Shown: positions 1-9,691, counted from the first letter of the stretch. The stretch: 64,000 bases of DNA from Asticcacaulis taihuensis (GCF_900100255.1 NZ_FMTS01000004.1:268201-332200), one strand, 5' to 3'. Notes: generated from the letters alone by a model not told the origin. Made by a program: numbers and translations.

Positions 1-109
1 CCGGCCTGTAAGCGGATGTTCCGCTGCATCATATTCTGGAGGTTGGGAATAAGCTCGCTATGTCGTTGAGAGGTATGCTCCAACAAATATTCCTGTGCCA
101 AATGGTAAT

Positions 110-425
110 GATTCAATCGTGTGTCCCCGTTACGGTATTTTCGTCCACGTCAATCACACTGACACTGTAGCTGTGAGTACCCGGGGGGATTGAACATAGG
201 TGCGATCAACCCTTTCGCTAATGTCCTTCCAAAGCAGCTTGTCTTCATCGCCATCGAGCAGGACTTGAAGCACATGGGGATCGTCAAAAGTGGCGTGAGT
301 GGATATTGTGCCGCCAGTCGGCAGCCTTCAACGCATTTGCCTTCGGGCACGAGCGCGCCCGACGACACACTTATCGCGAAATGACAGCCGAACTGAGCAC
401 TCACCAGAAATACCAGCTTGGCCAA
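110..425 (-). pseudogene. possible decayed coding fragment at the left edge
   Basis: No intact gene is evident in the first 690 bases. On the minus strand a protein-like stretch (about 55 residues containing DDPHVLQVLLDGDEDKLLW and ending near LTATVSV) meets a stop. A neighbouring frame appears to continue it with SVIDVDENTVTG. The alternation of frames and the PKD/Ig-like flavour of the residues suggest a degraded extracellular domain. The frame, family and limits are uncertain, and this could be chance. The rest of 1-690 shows nothing else I can support. Confidence 0.2.
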
Positions 426-690
426 CCAGCTCTAAAATAAATAGTCCGGCTTCGTGCCTGCAAGCCCATCACCTGCATGGCAGGTTATCTTGACGCCCAT
501 CCGCATTGACCGGATGCTGATTGCCAATAAGAATATGCTGCGCTGGCAGCAGTGGCATAAAGAGGGCATCTGCCTATCGATCAGGGGGGGGCTTGGATGA
601 ACGGCTGGCGCAGTCTCCCGGTCGGATGAATAGCCCAGCTAGATCGAGACCAGGCTTTCACCAGCCCGCTATTGCCATCCAGAATGGGGA

Positions 691-2142
691 TCAGGGAGTC
701 CGGAAGAGCCACCGCCCGGCATCACTCTTCAGATCGAACCGCACAAGTGCGGGCGTGCTGGCACCTACAGCCATCAGAGCCACAGGCCCGGTGGCGCCTG
801 GCGCTGATTTGGGCATGATCCGATAAGAGCCATCTGTTAGCTGGTCGATCCGCCAAAGCTGTTCAGGGGCGCCGGTGAAGATGGGCGTGACCTCCACCTT
901 CGAATTCGCCGCTGCGGTCAGGGTACGGTCGGTCCCAGCCAGGACGATCTTGTAATAAGGCGTTCCCATGACGCCGCCCGCCTCGGGTACTGGCGTGACC
1001 GTCCACTGCTGATGCGGGCGGATCATATAGTCGCCAAGGTCGACATCAATGCGGCCCGCCGGCCAGGCAGCCGAATCCTGCTCCAGGGTCTGGTTGGGGA
1101 TCGGACCCACGCGTTCTGTCGGTGCGGCCATAAAGCTGCGTCGACGATCGAAATCCATCCTTACGAAGTCTGTGGCAATCTGGAGAGCGAAGCCGCTGCG
1201 TTCGGATTCAATCTCAAAGGTCCCAGCCTTGATATTTTCGCCCTCGACCGGCCAGCCATCCTTCCATAGCAGAGGCGCGATGGCCAGCACACTGCGACCG
1301 CTGCGGTCCAGGTCGGCTTCGTAGTGCATCGAGAATTTTTCGACGCCGTCGCCAAGTTCGATAAGGTCGAAATGTCCCGGCCCGTATTGTCGTCCCCGGC
1401 CATTGGCGACCAGCTTACCGCCTCCCCTGAGCAAAGGGATGCCCATGTTGTCCAGGTAAGGGCCTTGTACACTACGGGACCGGCCAACCCGTATATTGTA
1501 GGACGAGTTGGGGCCATCACAGCAGGTGCCGTGGGTTCCCAGCAGATAGTACCAACCATCTCGGTACATCATGGCCGTCGCTTCCATATCGATGGCTACC
1601 GCCACCGGCTGGTTGCCGGCGATCCTCTGCCCGGTCTTCGGGTCGAGTTCGACGAGTTGGATGTAGCCGTAATAGGTGCCGTAACTCAGCCACAGCCGAC
1701 CATCGGCATAGAGAAAGGCGGGGTCGATTGCGTCCGTGGCTTCCACGCCGTCGCTCGTCGCCACATCGCCAACCTCGTGAAATTCATATTCAGGTGATTT
1801 CGGATCCAGCGACTTAGTCCACATGAGCTTGATTGCGCCGGCGTGGCCGCCGTTCATCCCACCGCCACCGGCGGCGTAGGCCACATAAAAGCGGTCGCCG
1901 ATCTTGATGACGTCGGGCGCCAGGCCGCGCCCCGGTCTTTCGGCGCCGGCATGCCAGGTCCAGCCGTCATCGGAGACCAGACTGCCGGTGCCGGTGCCAT
2001 AGGTATAGTATTTCCCGTCGGACGCCGTGATCGTCGCCGGATCGTGAATGAAAGGCTCGCCGGCAAGCTGAGCCGCAGCGGGTAACGCCGTCAGGCAGGA
2101 CAGGACGGAAAGGACGGCCACCGCCCGGAGTGTTGGCTTCAT
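691..2142 (-). CDS. secreted GH43-family arabinanase/xylosidase-like glycoside hydrolase
   Basis: Predicted 483-residue secreted glycoside hydrolase acting on arabinan or arabinoxylan side chains. The start at 2142 was chosen because a typical signal peptide (MKPTLRAVAV... ending ALPAAAQ, about residues 1-25) begins there behind a GGGAGA ribosome site; the reading frame is open 13 codons further up. The five-blade propeller signature of GH43 is visible: catalytic-base Asp in FIHDP (about D34), the pKa-modulating Asp in DAIDP (about D140) and the general-acid Glu in DMEATAMM (about E187). The C-terminal ~150 residues resemble a beta-trefoil/ricin-type carbohydrate-binding module (repeated hydrophobic/Gln-Trp pattern such as EQLWRI). 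It lies 45 bases downstream of the Gal-binding-like gene on the same strand, so it is probably co-transcribed and controlled from the 3044-3057 operator. Exact substrate is not decided by sequence. Confidence 0.85.
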   Translation of the reverse strand: MKPTLRAVAVLSVLSCLTALPAAAQLAGEPFIHDPATITASDGKYYTYGTGTGSLVSDDGWTWHAGAERPGRGLAPDVIKIGDRFYVAYAAGGGGMNGGHAGAIKLMWTKSLDPKSPEYEFHEVGDVATSDGVEATDAIDPAFLYADGRLWLSYGTYYGYIQLVELDPKTGQRIAGNQPVAVAIDMEATAMMYRDGWYYLLGTHGTCCDGPNSSYNIRVGRSRSVQGPYLDNMGIPLLRGGGKLVANGRGRQYGPGHFDLIELGDGVEKFSMHYEADLDRSGRSVLAIAPLLWKDGWPVEGENIKAGTFEIESERSGFALQIATDFVRMDFDRRRSFMAAPTERVGPIPNQTLEQDSAAWPAGRIDVDLGDYMIRPHQQWTVTPVPEAGGVMGTPYYKIVLAGTDRTLTAAANSKVEVTPIFTGAPEQLWRIDQLTDGSYRIMPKSAPGATGPVALMAVGASTPALVRFDLKSDAGRWLFRTP

Positions 2143-2187
2143 GGAGCATCTCCCGTTATCTGCGCGCCGTTCCGGCGTCATTGCGGC

Positions 2188-2901
2188 TTAATCCAAGCGA
2201 GTGGTTATATCGCGGACCGGCTGACCATTTTCGTCGATGAACCGGACGCAAAAATCGCTAAACCCCGGCCCATTGATGACGGCGCCGCGAACGATATTGC
2301 GCCCCTTGTGCAGGGTGATCGGTGCGGATACGACATCGTCCATCACCATACGGCGGTCGCCAAACAGGCCGGCGGCCTCCTCGCCATTGACCCACCACAT
2401 CGAAGCTGAGTTCGAACCGACGGCCAGGCGGATATTTCGGATCTCGCGCGGACTGTCGATCATCGTTTCCGCCCAGAAAATAACGCCATAAACCGGCTTG
2501 TTCAGGCCTTGCGCGAAAGAGAACAGCTTGACGTCAAACAGCTTGGCGTCAAGCGCATACCAACGCAGGCTCTCGCCGCCCATCTGCACCGTAGTGCCTG
2601 CCTTTGGCTGGGCCGCCGTTCCCCCGGGAAAGCCGCTAATGGCCAGCGCATCGCGCACATAGGCGCCGGTAAAGCCCGTATTACTGGCATTGGGCTTGGT
2701 AATCGGTTCCAGAAGCAGCCACCGCTGCAAGAATCCCTGGTCATCCGGCGCCTTTGGCCCGGCGGTTGCCGGTTCAAAGAAGGGCGTCATCCCACGCGTG
2801 TCCAGCGGCGGCATATCCCGCGACTCCGCGCCCCAGGCGAAGGCTGTGCCCCCTAGCAGCAAGGCCAGCACTGTCAGGGCCAGCTTTGAAATCGTCCTCA
2901 T
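2188..2901 (-). CDS. secreted protein with galactose-binding-like domain, arabinoxylan locus
   Basis: A 237-residue exported protein. The start at 2901 gives a clean signal peptide (MRTISKLALTVLALLLGG...AFAWGAE) behind GGGA; an upstream in-frame Met at 2958 would bury it. The mature part contains the RWLLLEPI motif and a C-terminal jelly-roll-like segment with WWVNGEEAAG and NIVRGAVINGPG. These patterns resemble galactose-binding-like beta-sandwich modules found attached to glycoside hydrolases and esterases. No catalytic residues are obvious. It sits first in a two-gene minus-strand unit with the GH43 gene and divergent from GH39, which suggests a role in binding or debranching arabinoxylan. 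The molecular function is unknown. Confidence 0.7.
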   Translation of the reverse strand: MRTISKLALTVLALLLGGTAFAWGAESRDMPPLDTRGMTPFFEPATAGPKAPDDQGFLQRWLLLEPITKPNASNTGFTGAYVRDALAISGFPGGTAAQPKAGTTVQMGGESLRWYALDAKLFDVKLFSFAQGLNKPVYGVIFWAETMIDSPREIRNIRLAVGSNSASMWWVNGEEAAGLFGDRRMVMDDVVSAPITLHKGRNIVRGAVINGPGFSDFCVRFIDENGQPVRDITTRLD

Positions 2902-3043
2902 ATTCCCTGCTCCCGTCGTCCCTGTTGAGCGACCATGCGACCGTAAACGATAAGGCACCGGCCTGCCCGGCGCGGCCGAGGTGCATCACCGGCTATATGA
3001 CCTGGGTTCGCCCGTCTCCCTGACCCCAATTTGCGTTTGGGTT

Positions 3044-3057
3044 TGTTAGCGCTACCA
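3044..3057. promoter_or_regulatory. XylR-type (LacI family) operator palindrome
   Basis: The sequence TGTTAGCGCTACCA lies between the divergent GH39 gene and the Gal-binding/GH43 unit. Its reverse complement, TGGTAGCGCTAACA, is the form I recall for the XylR box described in Xanthomonas and the xylose operator of Caulobacter. It is a near-perfect palindrome centred on the GCGC core. One site could control both directions. No xylR gene is in the window. Confidence 0.75.
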
Positions 3058-3187
3058 GACTAAGAGCAACTTGACGGCACTGTCAATCACCAATTGTCTG
3101 ACATGACGGTTGACGGGCGAACCTTTTTTCGTGCATCTATCACCAATAAAAATAACTTGCGGACTACGCTCGCCAGGGAGAACACAG

Positions 3188-4777
3188 ATGTATACATGTC
3201 GCGGCCTGCTGGCCTTGGCTTTCTCAACAATCGCTATGGTACTTTCCACCGCTCCCGTCTCGGCGGCGCCCGCTGCGGTCCGAACGGTCAAGGCCGATGT
3301 CTCGCATACGCTTGGCCCCCATTCAGACGTACCCTTGAAGGTCGTCGGCGCCGGACGGGCGGCCGAGGGTCTGAGAGCTGACTGGCAGGGACAACTGGAC
3401 ACTGTGCAGGATGAGATTGGTTTCAAATATCTGCGCATGCACGGCATCCTCAATGACGAAATGGCCGTCTATGACGAGGACAAGCAAGGCAACCCGATCT
3501 ATAATTTCCAGTATGTCGATGCGCTATATGACGCCCTGCTTGAAAAGAAGATCCGGCCGTTTGTTGAACTGACCTTCATGCCGTCCAAGCTGGCCGATGG
3601 GACCACGACCGTTTTCTGGTGGAAGGGCAATACGTCCCTGCCGAAGGACTACGCGAAGTGGGCCGGCCTGATGCGCGCCCTGATGGTTCACTGGAAAGAG
3701 CGCTACGGAGAGGCGGAAATCTCCAAGTGGTATTATGAGGTTTGGAACGAGCCTGACATCCGGGGGTTCTGGCCACACCCGCTCGAAGACTATTTCAAGC
3801 TCTACAAGACGACTTCCGAAGCGATACGCGCCGAGTGCGCCAAATGCCGCATCGGTGGCCCTGCCACAGCGGTGCCCTACGCCTCTGAGCAGGCGTTCGA
3901 AAAGTGGATTATCGAAAATCCAGCGCCGATCGACTTCATCGCCCTGCACGCCTACGGTGTTGAACAAGGCTTCCTTGATGAGGACGGCACGGCAGGCACG
4001 ATCATCGATCCGGACCCCGAGCGCGTTGCCGGCCGGATGCGGCATTCGCGCGAACTGATGGATGCGGGCCCGCTCCGCGACAAAGAGCTCCACTTCACCG
4101 AATGGAGTTCATCCTACACGCCTACCGACTATATGCACGACCAGTATCACCAGGCCAGTTTCATCATGAACGTGGTCAAGCGCGCCACGCCACACGTCGA
4201 TTCGCTGTCCTACTGGACTTTCACCGACATCTTCGAAGAGAACGGTCCACGCTTCACCCCCTTCCACGGTGGCTTCGGCATGCTGAACCTTCAGGGGATC
4301 AAGAAGCCGTCCTTCCACGCCTTCAGGTTCCTGAAGCGATTGGGTGACACGGACGTCGAAAGCAATGATGCGGCGTCATGGGTGACCAAGTCTAAGGACG
4401 GGTCGGTCCAGGCGCTGGTCTGGGACTATTCGCCCGTCGTCCCGCCCAAGGGCCAGACCGACCAGGTCTTCTACAAGAAGGAACAGCCGACGACTGACAA
4501 GGGCAATTTGGCCCTGGAGATTACCGACATGACGAACGGTACTTACCGGCTGGACATCTACCAGATCGGTTACAAGCAGAACGATCCCTACACAGCCTAT
4601 GTCGAAATGGGATCGCCAAACCAATTGACGCGTACGCAAGTCAGCGACCTTAATGCCGTCAGTACGGGTGCGCCTGTTTTCACTGGGAAGGTGACCATAG
4701 CAAATGGTCAGTTCCGCCGCGAAGTGCCACTCCGGGCCAATGACGTTTACGAGTTTGTTCTGACGCCTCTGGAATGA
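3188..4777 (+). CDS. secreted GH39 beta-xylosidase
   Basis: A 529-residue family-39 glycoside hydrolase, expected to release xylose from xylo-oligosaccharides with retention of configuration. The start at 3188 is preferred over 3110 because it opens a signal peptide (MYTCRGLLALAFSTIA...APVSA) and follows AGGGAGA. The catalytic acid/base Glu is in VWNEPD (about E188) and the nucleophile Glu in HFTEWSSSY (about E305), both in the expected order and spacing. The C-terminal ~150 residues form the usual beta-sandwich of the family. It is divergent from the Gal-binding/GH43 unit, with the XylR-type operator 130 bases upstream of its start. Full length; no damage seen. Confidence 0.93.
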   Translation: MYTCRGLLALAFSTIAMVLSTAPVSAAPAAVRTVKADVSHTLGPHSDVPLKVVGAGRAAEGLRADWQGQLDTVQDEIGFKYLRMHGILNDEMAVYDEDKQGNPIYNFQYVDALYDALLEKKIRPFVELTFMPSKLADGTTTVFWWKGNTSLPKDYAKWAGLMRALMVHWKERYGEAEISKWYYEVWNEPDIRGFWPHPLEDYFKLYKTTSEAIRAECAKCRIGGPATAVPYASEQAFEKWIIENPAPIDFIALHAYGVEQGFLDEDGTAGTIIDPDPERVAGRMRHSRELMDAGPLRDKELHFTEWSSSYTPTDYMHDQYHQASFIMNVVKRATPHVDSLSYWTFTDIFEENGPRFTPFHGGFGMLNLQGIKKPSFHAFRFLKRLGDTDVESNDAASWVTKSKDGSVQALVWDYSPVVPPKGQTDQVFYKKEQPTTDKGNLALEITDMTNGTYRLDIYQIGYKQNDPYTAYVEMGSPNQLTRTQVSDLNAVSTGAPVFTGKVTIANGQFRREVPLRANDVYEFVLTPLE

Positions 4778-5098
4778 GTTCTGCCCAGACGCCGTTAGAA
4801 CTAATGGCGGTTTTGAAGTATTTCCGATCCGGCCTGGCGCCACTTCTGTCTGCCTGCAGAAATGCTTCGACAACGAAAAGGATCAGGTCGACCACCGGTT
4901 TGGCGACGCCGCAGGCGGCTTCAATACGCCCGGCATAAACTTTAAGCGCCTTGATTAGCAGTTTTGCAATGACCGCTTTGGGCCAACACCGGCCGCAATC
5001 AGCCGGCTTCGTCATTCCCCTTTGTTCATAATTTTCCACCTGTGTCTTTTGGGTTCTAAGGTATCTATATTTTAGCAAGTGTTGAATTTCAGGCACAG
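4778..5098 (-). other. stretch with no firm gene; one weak minus-strand frame
   Basis: This gap follows the GH39 gene. A minus-strand frame reads from about 5015 (MTKPADCGRCWPKAV..., preceded by AAAGGGG) through AKLLIKALKVYAG and runs on into the 3' end of the GH39 gene on the other strand. The 97-base convergent overlap and lack of any recognised family make it doubtful. It could be a small hypothetical protein. Confidence 0.2.
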
Positions 5099-5122
5099 AG
5101 AAGCCCGCTTTCGCGGGCTTCT
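5099..5122. terminator. rho-independent terminator-like hairpin
   Basis: AGAAGCCCGC and GCGGGCTTCT form a perfect 10-bp stem with a 4-base loop. A second imperfect hairpin (5145-5154 with 5161-5170) follows. The stem lies between the convergent GH39 and alpha/beta-hydrolase transcription units, but 320 bases beyond the GH39 stop. It may be a shared bidirectional terminator or part of a small unrecognised element. The rest of 5123-5444 holds no gene I can support. Confidence 0.55.
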
Positions 5123-5444
5123 AAGTCATTGTTTCTGTTATGGCTTTGGTTGCGGCGGCGCGCAGCCAAAGGCGTCGCACTCCAATCACTTTTATAGAAA
5201 TATTGCCTGCTCTAAGGAAACGGCGCAAGAACTTCAAGACTGTAGGCTTTCCCAGACCTCCGGAGCGTCTCGGGGGCACTGGTAACGCTTAGAACCAAAC
5301 CCTTTCTCAGAACAATCTCCGATTCGCGCCCCATTCCGGACATCTGAGCGATAAAGACCAAGCCTGCCCAAACCTTGACAAAAATCATACGGCGAGCCCA
5401 ACAATTGCAGTTCTCACTCAAGAAGCAATATGGAACCCTCGCGA

Positions 5445-6749
5445 TTATTTTTCGGGCCGATATGAGCGTCTGTAAGGGCCATCTATCTTACCGGTGATAA
5501 AATCGCCGACCAGCCGAAAGTAACCGTCCGTGACGCGTGTATTGTGTCTGCTTCCATCCGGCGCCTCAACGAATTCGTACATGCCGTGGTCGGTGTCGGG
5601 GAAGACATAGACATCGACCGTCTTTCCGTCTTTCCTGTAGCGTTTCAAGGCCGCGACCGTCGCTGTTATCGGCGCCTCGCGGTCTTTTTCGGCAATGACC
5701 CACAACAGGGGAATGTTCAACGCGCTCAGCGTCGCCGTTGAATTATAGTCCCAGATGATTTCCAGATTGTCGAATACCGCGCGTCCTACGCGGTGCAGGT
5801 CGCGGTCGCTCATTCGCAGCATGTCGCCGCTATATTCTCCGTTGATCAGCCGAGGCCATTTTTCGTCCGCCGTTTCTTGGCGCAGCTTCTCCAGCGCATC
5901 GAAACCGGAAGTAAAATGCGACGCAACAATCGCAGCCGTAGCCGCCGACAACGCCCTGATCTCCGCCATATCGTGATCATCCAGATGCAGGGTCTGCGCC
6001 TCCATGAGCATTTGCTCCCGATCTTCATCGATCGGCGACGTAACCAGCCCAAATCCGACGGCGACAAAATCGACTTTCGAGCGCGTCGCCGCAAGTGGTG
6101 CCACCCAGCCGCCTTGACTTTGCCCCCAATAACCTGATCTGTTGAAACGTCCTTGTGCCAGAACTTGCGCATGCGCCATAGCCGCCGCCGCGTCGTCAGC
6201 CAGTAACTCGAAGTTCTGCGTGTAAAATCCACCCGACTGGCCGGTCCCGCGTTTGTCGTAAGTAAAGACGGTTATACCTTGCGCCGCCAGTAAATAGGCA
6301 CGGTTGTTGCCGATGGCCGGTTCGGTTTCCGAGCCGTGAACCATCACGACCAGCGGACGGACAGGCGGAACGTCCTGTCCCGTCGGCTCAAGAAGTTCAC
6401 CAACGAGTACAGCCCCTGCTACCGGGATCTCTTCGCGGGTTCGCTTGAAACTTCTCTTCTCAAGCCGCACCTGTCCGGCCACCCCCGTCTTGAGGATCAC
6501 GTATCCTGGGCCGCAGGATACAGGGCCGTCCTGCGACAAGGTGCTTCCATACCGGCCGTCCAGAAGCAGGTAGCCAAGTCCCGGCGAAGGAATCCAGTCC
6601 TTTACTTCCAGAACAACCACATCCTGGTCAGGCGCTCCGTAGGCGCCCGCCTCGCAGATGGGTTCCGCGCCACGCGCCGCGGGAGCGGTCGAAAGAACAA
6701 GCATTGCCAACATCACACAAAGGCGCAGGCTTTTGAAAAAAACAGGCAT
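5445..6749 (-). CDS. secreted alpha/beta hydrolase (esterase/peptidase-like)
   Basis: A 434-residue exported serine hydrolase. The start at 6749 gives a signal peptide (MPVFFKSLRLCVMLAMLVLS...APAARGAE) and a GGAGA ribosome site; the frame is open 94 codons further but that part is Arg/Ser-rich and shadows the amidohydrolase gene. Motifs include an HGSE oxyanion loop (about 139-142), YDKRGTGQSGG, the nucleophile elbow GQSQG (Ser about 211), and a late Asp/His pair in DTDHGMYEF. This fits the family of periplasmic esterases/dipeptidyl hydrolases of the AB-hydrolase type. It begins 46 bases after the amidohydrolase stop on the same strand, so the pair is probably one operon. Substrate unknown; ester or small-peptide cleavage is an inference. 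Confidence 0.8.
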   Translation of the reverse strand: MPVFFKSLRLCVMLAMLVLSTAPAARGAEPICEAGAYGAPDQDVVVLEVKDWIPSPGLGYLLLDGRYGSTLSQDGPVSCGPGYVILKTGVAGQVRLEKRSFKRTREEIPVAGAVLVGELLEPTGQDVPPVRPLVVMVHGSETEPAIGNNRAYLLAAQGITVFTYDKRGTGQSGGFYTQNFELLADDAAAAMAHAQVLAQGRFNRSGYWGQSQGGWVAPLAATRSKVDFVAVGFGLVTSPIDEDREQMLMEAQTLHLDDHDMAEIRALSAATAAIVASHFTSGFDALEKLRQETADEKWPRLINGEYSGDMLRMSDRDLHRVGRAVFDNLEIIWDYNSTATLSALNIPLLWVIAEKDREAPITATVAALKRYRKDGKTVDVYVFPDTDHGMYEFVEAPDGSRHNTRVTDGYFRLVGDFITGKIDGPYRRSYRPEK

Positions 6750-6795
6750 ATCGAATCGTCTCCGGCGTCTTCCGACACCGCCCCTTGACATAGGT

Positions 6796-8250
6796 TCAGT
6801 TGTTGGCCGCATCGTTCGCGACTCTCGAAAGCCGCATGGCGAGGTCCTCTTCGGAATGCCATTTTCCATGAGTGAAAACGCCACGGACGTCCGCCGCATT
6901 GCGAATATCGACGAGGGGATTCCCGCCCAGCAGAATGAAATCGGCCCGCTTGCCGACTTCGATCGTTCCGGCCTGGCCGAACTCTCCGAGATATTTCGCT
7001 CCATTGACCGTCGCCGCCTGCAAGGTCTCATAGGGTGTCAGACCGGCTTTGACGAATAACTCCATCTCCTGGTGCTGTGCATAGCCTGGCACCAGCGCAC
7101 CAAAGACATCGGAACCGATCAGCAGCGGAACGCCGGCGTCATGGAGCTCCCTGGTCAGGGTAAGCAGCATGTCCATGTTCTGGTCGAAGTGGTGTTCGAC
7201 GGTCGTGTGATCGCCGATGGAGAGCAAGAATTTCGAGAAGACCGGAACAAGGCCGGCGCGATATTCGTTTTTATCGTTGTCCAGACTTTCACGACGTATG
7301 CCGTCGGGCAGATATTGCAGGCGGGAATCGCTCGCCAGGGCGTGAAACCGGTCGTCAGAAACGTATATCGGGATCATGGAATAGATCACCATCGTCGGGT
7401 CCCAATAGACGCCGGATTGCGCGATCTGCGTCACCACGCCCGCGCGATAGGCGTGGTCCTGGAGCCGTGAAATATTGTGGTAATAGGCGGTGAGGAAGTT
7501 ATCGATGTTGCCGTCCGCCTCGACGCCGAATTTCGCTTCCTCGCCAAGAGCCGCGTCCTGCGAGATGTAGAGCAATTCCTCCACGTGTTCGACGCTGTCC
7601 ATACGAAGCGTTTGCGCGAGAGGCATCATGTGCTGGCCATGTCCCCGGATACGCAATCCGCGCGCCCGGGCGCCGCTGATGATCGCGTCATAGAGTTCAG
7701 GCGACAGATCTCCGTGAATCTTGACAGCGTCATACCCCCGCTCGACATGTTCCTGGAGTACCTGATCTACAGTGCTCATTGAGACATTGCTGCTATCTAG
7801 CTGGGGGCCGCTGACCAGATAGCGCGGGCCGTCCATCGTGCCAGCAGCTATGCCCGCCCGAAGCGCCAGATGGTCAATCTTGCCGCCGCCGTCCGCTATG
7901 CCCATATTGAAGATCGTCGTGACGCCCTGCGCCAGATTGAGATCGAAGAAATCCTGGGGCGGCATTCGCAGATGCACGTGCATATCGGACAACCCAGGCA
8001 TCAGATACCTTCCCCGACCGTCGATGTGCTTTGCTGAGGTGTACAGGGCTGATGTATGGATATCCGTGATACCGACAATCTTCCCGTCACGCACAATGAC
8101 AGACCGGTCGGACAAAACGGTTTCCCTCGTCATCGGCACCACGTTGACATGGTCAAAGATAAAGTCCGCTTTTTGAATTTCGGCGGCGTAAACGTCTGAA
8201 GATGTGACCGTTAAAAAGAACAAGCCCAAAAGGCCGAGTATTTTTCGCAT
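6796..8250 (-). CDS. secreted imidazolonepropionase-like amidohydrolase
   Basis: A 484-residue metal-dependent amidohydrolase. The start at 8250 follows AGGGGG and opens a signal peptide (MRKILGLLGLFFLTV...YAAE); a longer frame from 8286 has no ribosome site. The N-terminal metal ligands are in SDMHVHL (H91, H93). Other family marks are GYDAVKIHGDLS (Lys ligand region), IRGHGQHMM and VEHVEELLY (His ligands), and LLIGSDVFG (metal Asp). The C-terminal part KYLGEFGQAGTIEVGKRADFILL is the classic end of this family. Secreted members include peptidases and organophosphate-acid anhydrolase-like enzymes (Xaa-Pro/Xaa-Arg dipeptidases). With the downstream secreted hydrolase it suggests extracellular processing of an amide or peptide. 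Substrate not known. Confidence 0.85.
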   Translation of the reverse strand: MRKILGLLGLFFLTVTSSDVYAAEIQKADFIFDHVNVVPMTRETVLSDRSVIVRDGKIVGITDIHTSALYTSAKHIDGRGRYLMPGLSDMHVHLRMPPQDFFDLNLAQGVTTIFNMGIADGGGKIDHLALRAGIAAGTMDGPRYLVSGPQLDSSNVSMSTVDQVLQEHVERGYDAVKIHGDLSPELYDAIISGARARGLRIRGHGQHMMPLAQTLRMDSVEHVEELLYISQDAALGEEAKFGVEADGNIDNFLTAYYHNISRLQDHAYRAGVVTQIAQSGVYWDPTMVIYSMIPIYVSDDRFHALASDSRLQYLPDGIRRESLDNDKNEYRAGLVPVFSKFLLSIGDHTTVEHHFDQNMDMLLTLTRELHDAGVPLLIGSDVFGALVPGYAQHQEMELFVKAGLTPYETLQAATVNGAKYLGEFGQAGTIEVGKRADFILLGGNPLVDIRNAADVRGVFTHGKWHSEEDLAMRLSRVANDAANN

Positions 8251-8640
8251 GTAACCCCCTACATTATTTGCCTTAATGACGCTCACGTCATCAGTGATCG
8301 CATATGTGTCTATAGGAGACTCGAAACTGGTAATCTGGATGCAATATATTTGATTAAATTTATGTAATACTACAATCCGTTTCTATATTTACTATTTTAA
8401 TTTATAGTCGAAGATACTTTTAGTTAAATGTGATTTGACGCTCTATCGTACGTTATGTTCCCAAAAATTTTTGAAGAAAGGCACGCGCTGACTTCGTCTT
8501 TGCGCCCCGAAGCAGAACTGTAACCGAAGCAGTGTCATTATATAGGATTCGCCCCCAGAAGCGGACCTGAGGCAACGCGAGTGCAAAGGTTTCAGCCGTC
8601 CGAGCTCTCATGTCAAATCGATTGGCCGATCTGATGACGG
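8251..8640. other. AT-rich gene-poor intergenic region
   Basis: Between the amidohydrolase start and the IS6 remnant I see no convincing gene. Bases 8330-8460 are AT-rich and may contain the promoter of the amidohydrolase operon. A short minus-strand frame at 8453-8680 (75 codons) has no recognised family. Confidence 0.5.
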
Positions 8641-8800
8641 TTATCTTGGATGATAAAAACTCCGATCGGGTTGGGTCCACTTCGCCAGCAGTTCTACAAG
8701 CGCAATGACATTTTGATCGTAGATGGCCGCGCGGTTTTGGCGGATGTCGCCGCGGCAGGCTTCGTCTGTCGTCTGCTTCGCGAAGGCATCGTCAAGTTAA
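8641..8800 (-). pseudogene. C-terminal fragment of an unidentified protein
   Basis: On the minus strand a protein-like sequence of about 50 residues (DAFAKQTTDEACRGDI, then NRAAIYDQNVIALVELLAKW) ends at a TAA at 8641-8643. It lacks a start codon, is cut off by an in-frame stop just upstream, and abuts the decayed transposase. It looks like the tail of a gene truncated by the insertion-sequence history here. Family not recognised. Confidence 0.35.
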
Positions 8801-8836
8801 CGGCGCAGGGTCGCGATGAGGCGAAGCCATTGGTCT

Positions 8837-9533
8837 CTAGGCAGCTTTTGTTGCCATCGCCCACGCATCATGAGCCCGACCTCGCAGGATGCGATGGCCG
8901 TGTCGTGATATCAGATGGGGGTTGCAAGTTAAATGTGTTGTATACGGCTCAGTAGGTGGAGAGGAATCTCTGAGCAGATCCCTGGCTCTTAAATTTCTGC
9001 TGCTTTCGCTCTCGTCGCCGGATCGGCAAATGGCTATTCTCAGCCCGGTTATTGCCGAGTGATCCGCCGGTGCGATGCCGCGCTGAAATGCCCAGTTTCG
9101 TCATGGCGACACGGTATGAACCCAGCTTATCGGTCGTCACGGATTGGGGCTGGATGCCTTGATTTTTTGGCAGTCTCCGCAATAACTTATAGGCTGCGTG
9201 GGCGTTGCGGCGCTTCTGAACCAGGACATCCAGAACCTCACCTTCATCATCAACGGCCCGCCACAAATACATCCGCCTGCCGCTGATCATCATCATTTCG
9301 TCGAGATGCCATCGGCCCGACGACTGGCCTTTGCGAGATCTCAAATTGCTGGCGATGAGAGGTCCGAACTTAATCGTCCACATCCGGATCGTTTCGTAGC
9401 TGACCTCAATTCCGCGCTGAGCCAGCAATTCTTCGATGTCACGTAAACTTAAAGTGAAACGGAAATACAGCCAGACGGTATATCGGATGACCTCGGGCGG
9501 GAACCGATGGCGCTTAAACGACAAGCCCTGCAT
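8837..9533 (-). pseudogene. decayed IS6-family transposase
   Basis: DDE transposase of the IS6 family: FRFTLSLRDIEELLAQRGI at the start, catalytic Asp in WHLDEMMM, second Asp in TTDKLGSY, and Glu in NNRAENSHLPIRRRER. The open frame stops at 8949 after RFLSTY, but the same frame continues beyond that TGA with AVYNTFNLQ. A shift of one base within a run of five C then restores the normal C-terminus (HLISRHGHRILRGRAHDAW...) to a TAG at 8837-8839. So the gene has one nonsense mutation and one frameshift and is probably dead. Terminal inverted repeats were not found with confidence. It borders the nrdDG gene pair. Confidence 0.85.
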
Positions 9534-9691
9534 TCAAATCTCGCTCCAACTGACCCTTGCGGCCTTTACCGGAGACAGGTTAGCATTAGACTGACAGCAC
9601 CTCCAAAAGGGGACATTGAGCTTAAAAGCTCGGCTGGGTAGCGCACAGCCTGACGTGTTGTCACATTCCGCACAGTATCATCCGACCGACG

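Noticed and set aside
5079..5285. Small plus-strand gene
   Set aside because: It runs through two hairpins and has no ribosome site; the structure points to non-coding DNA.
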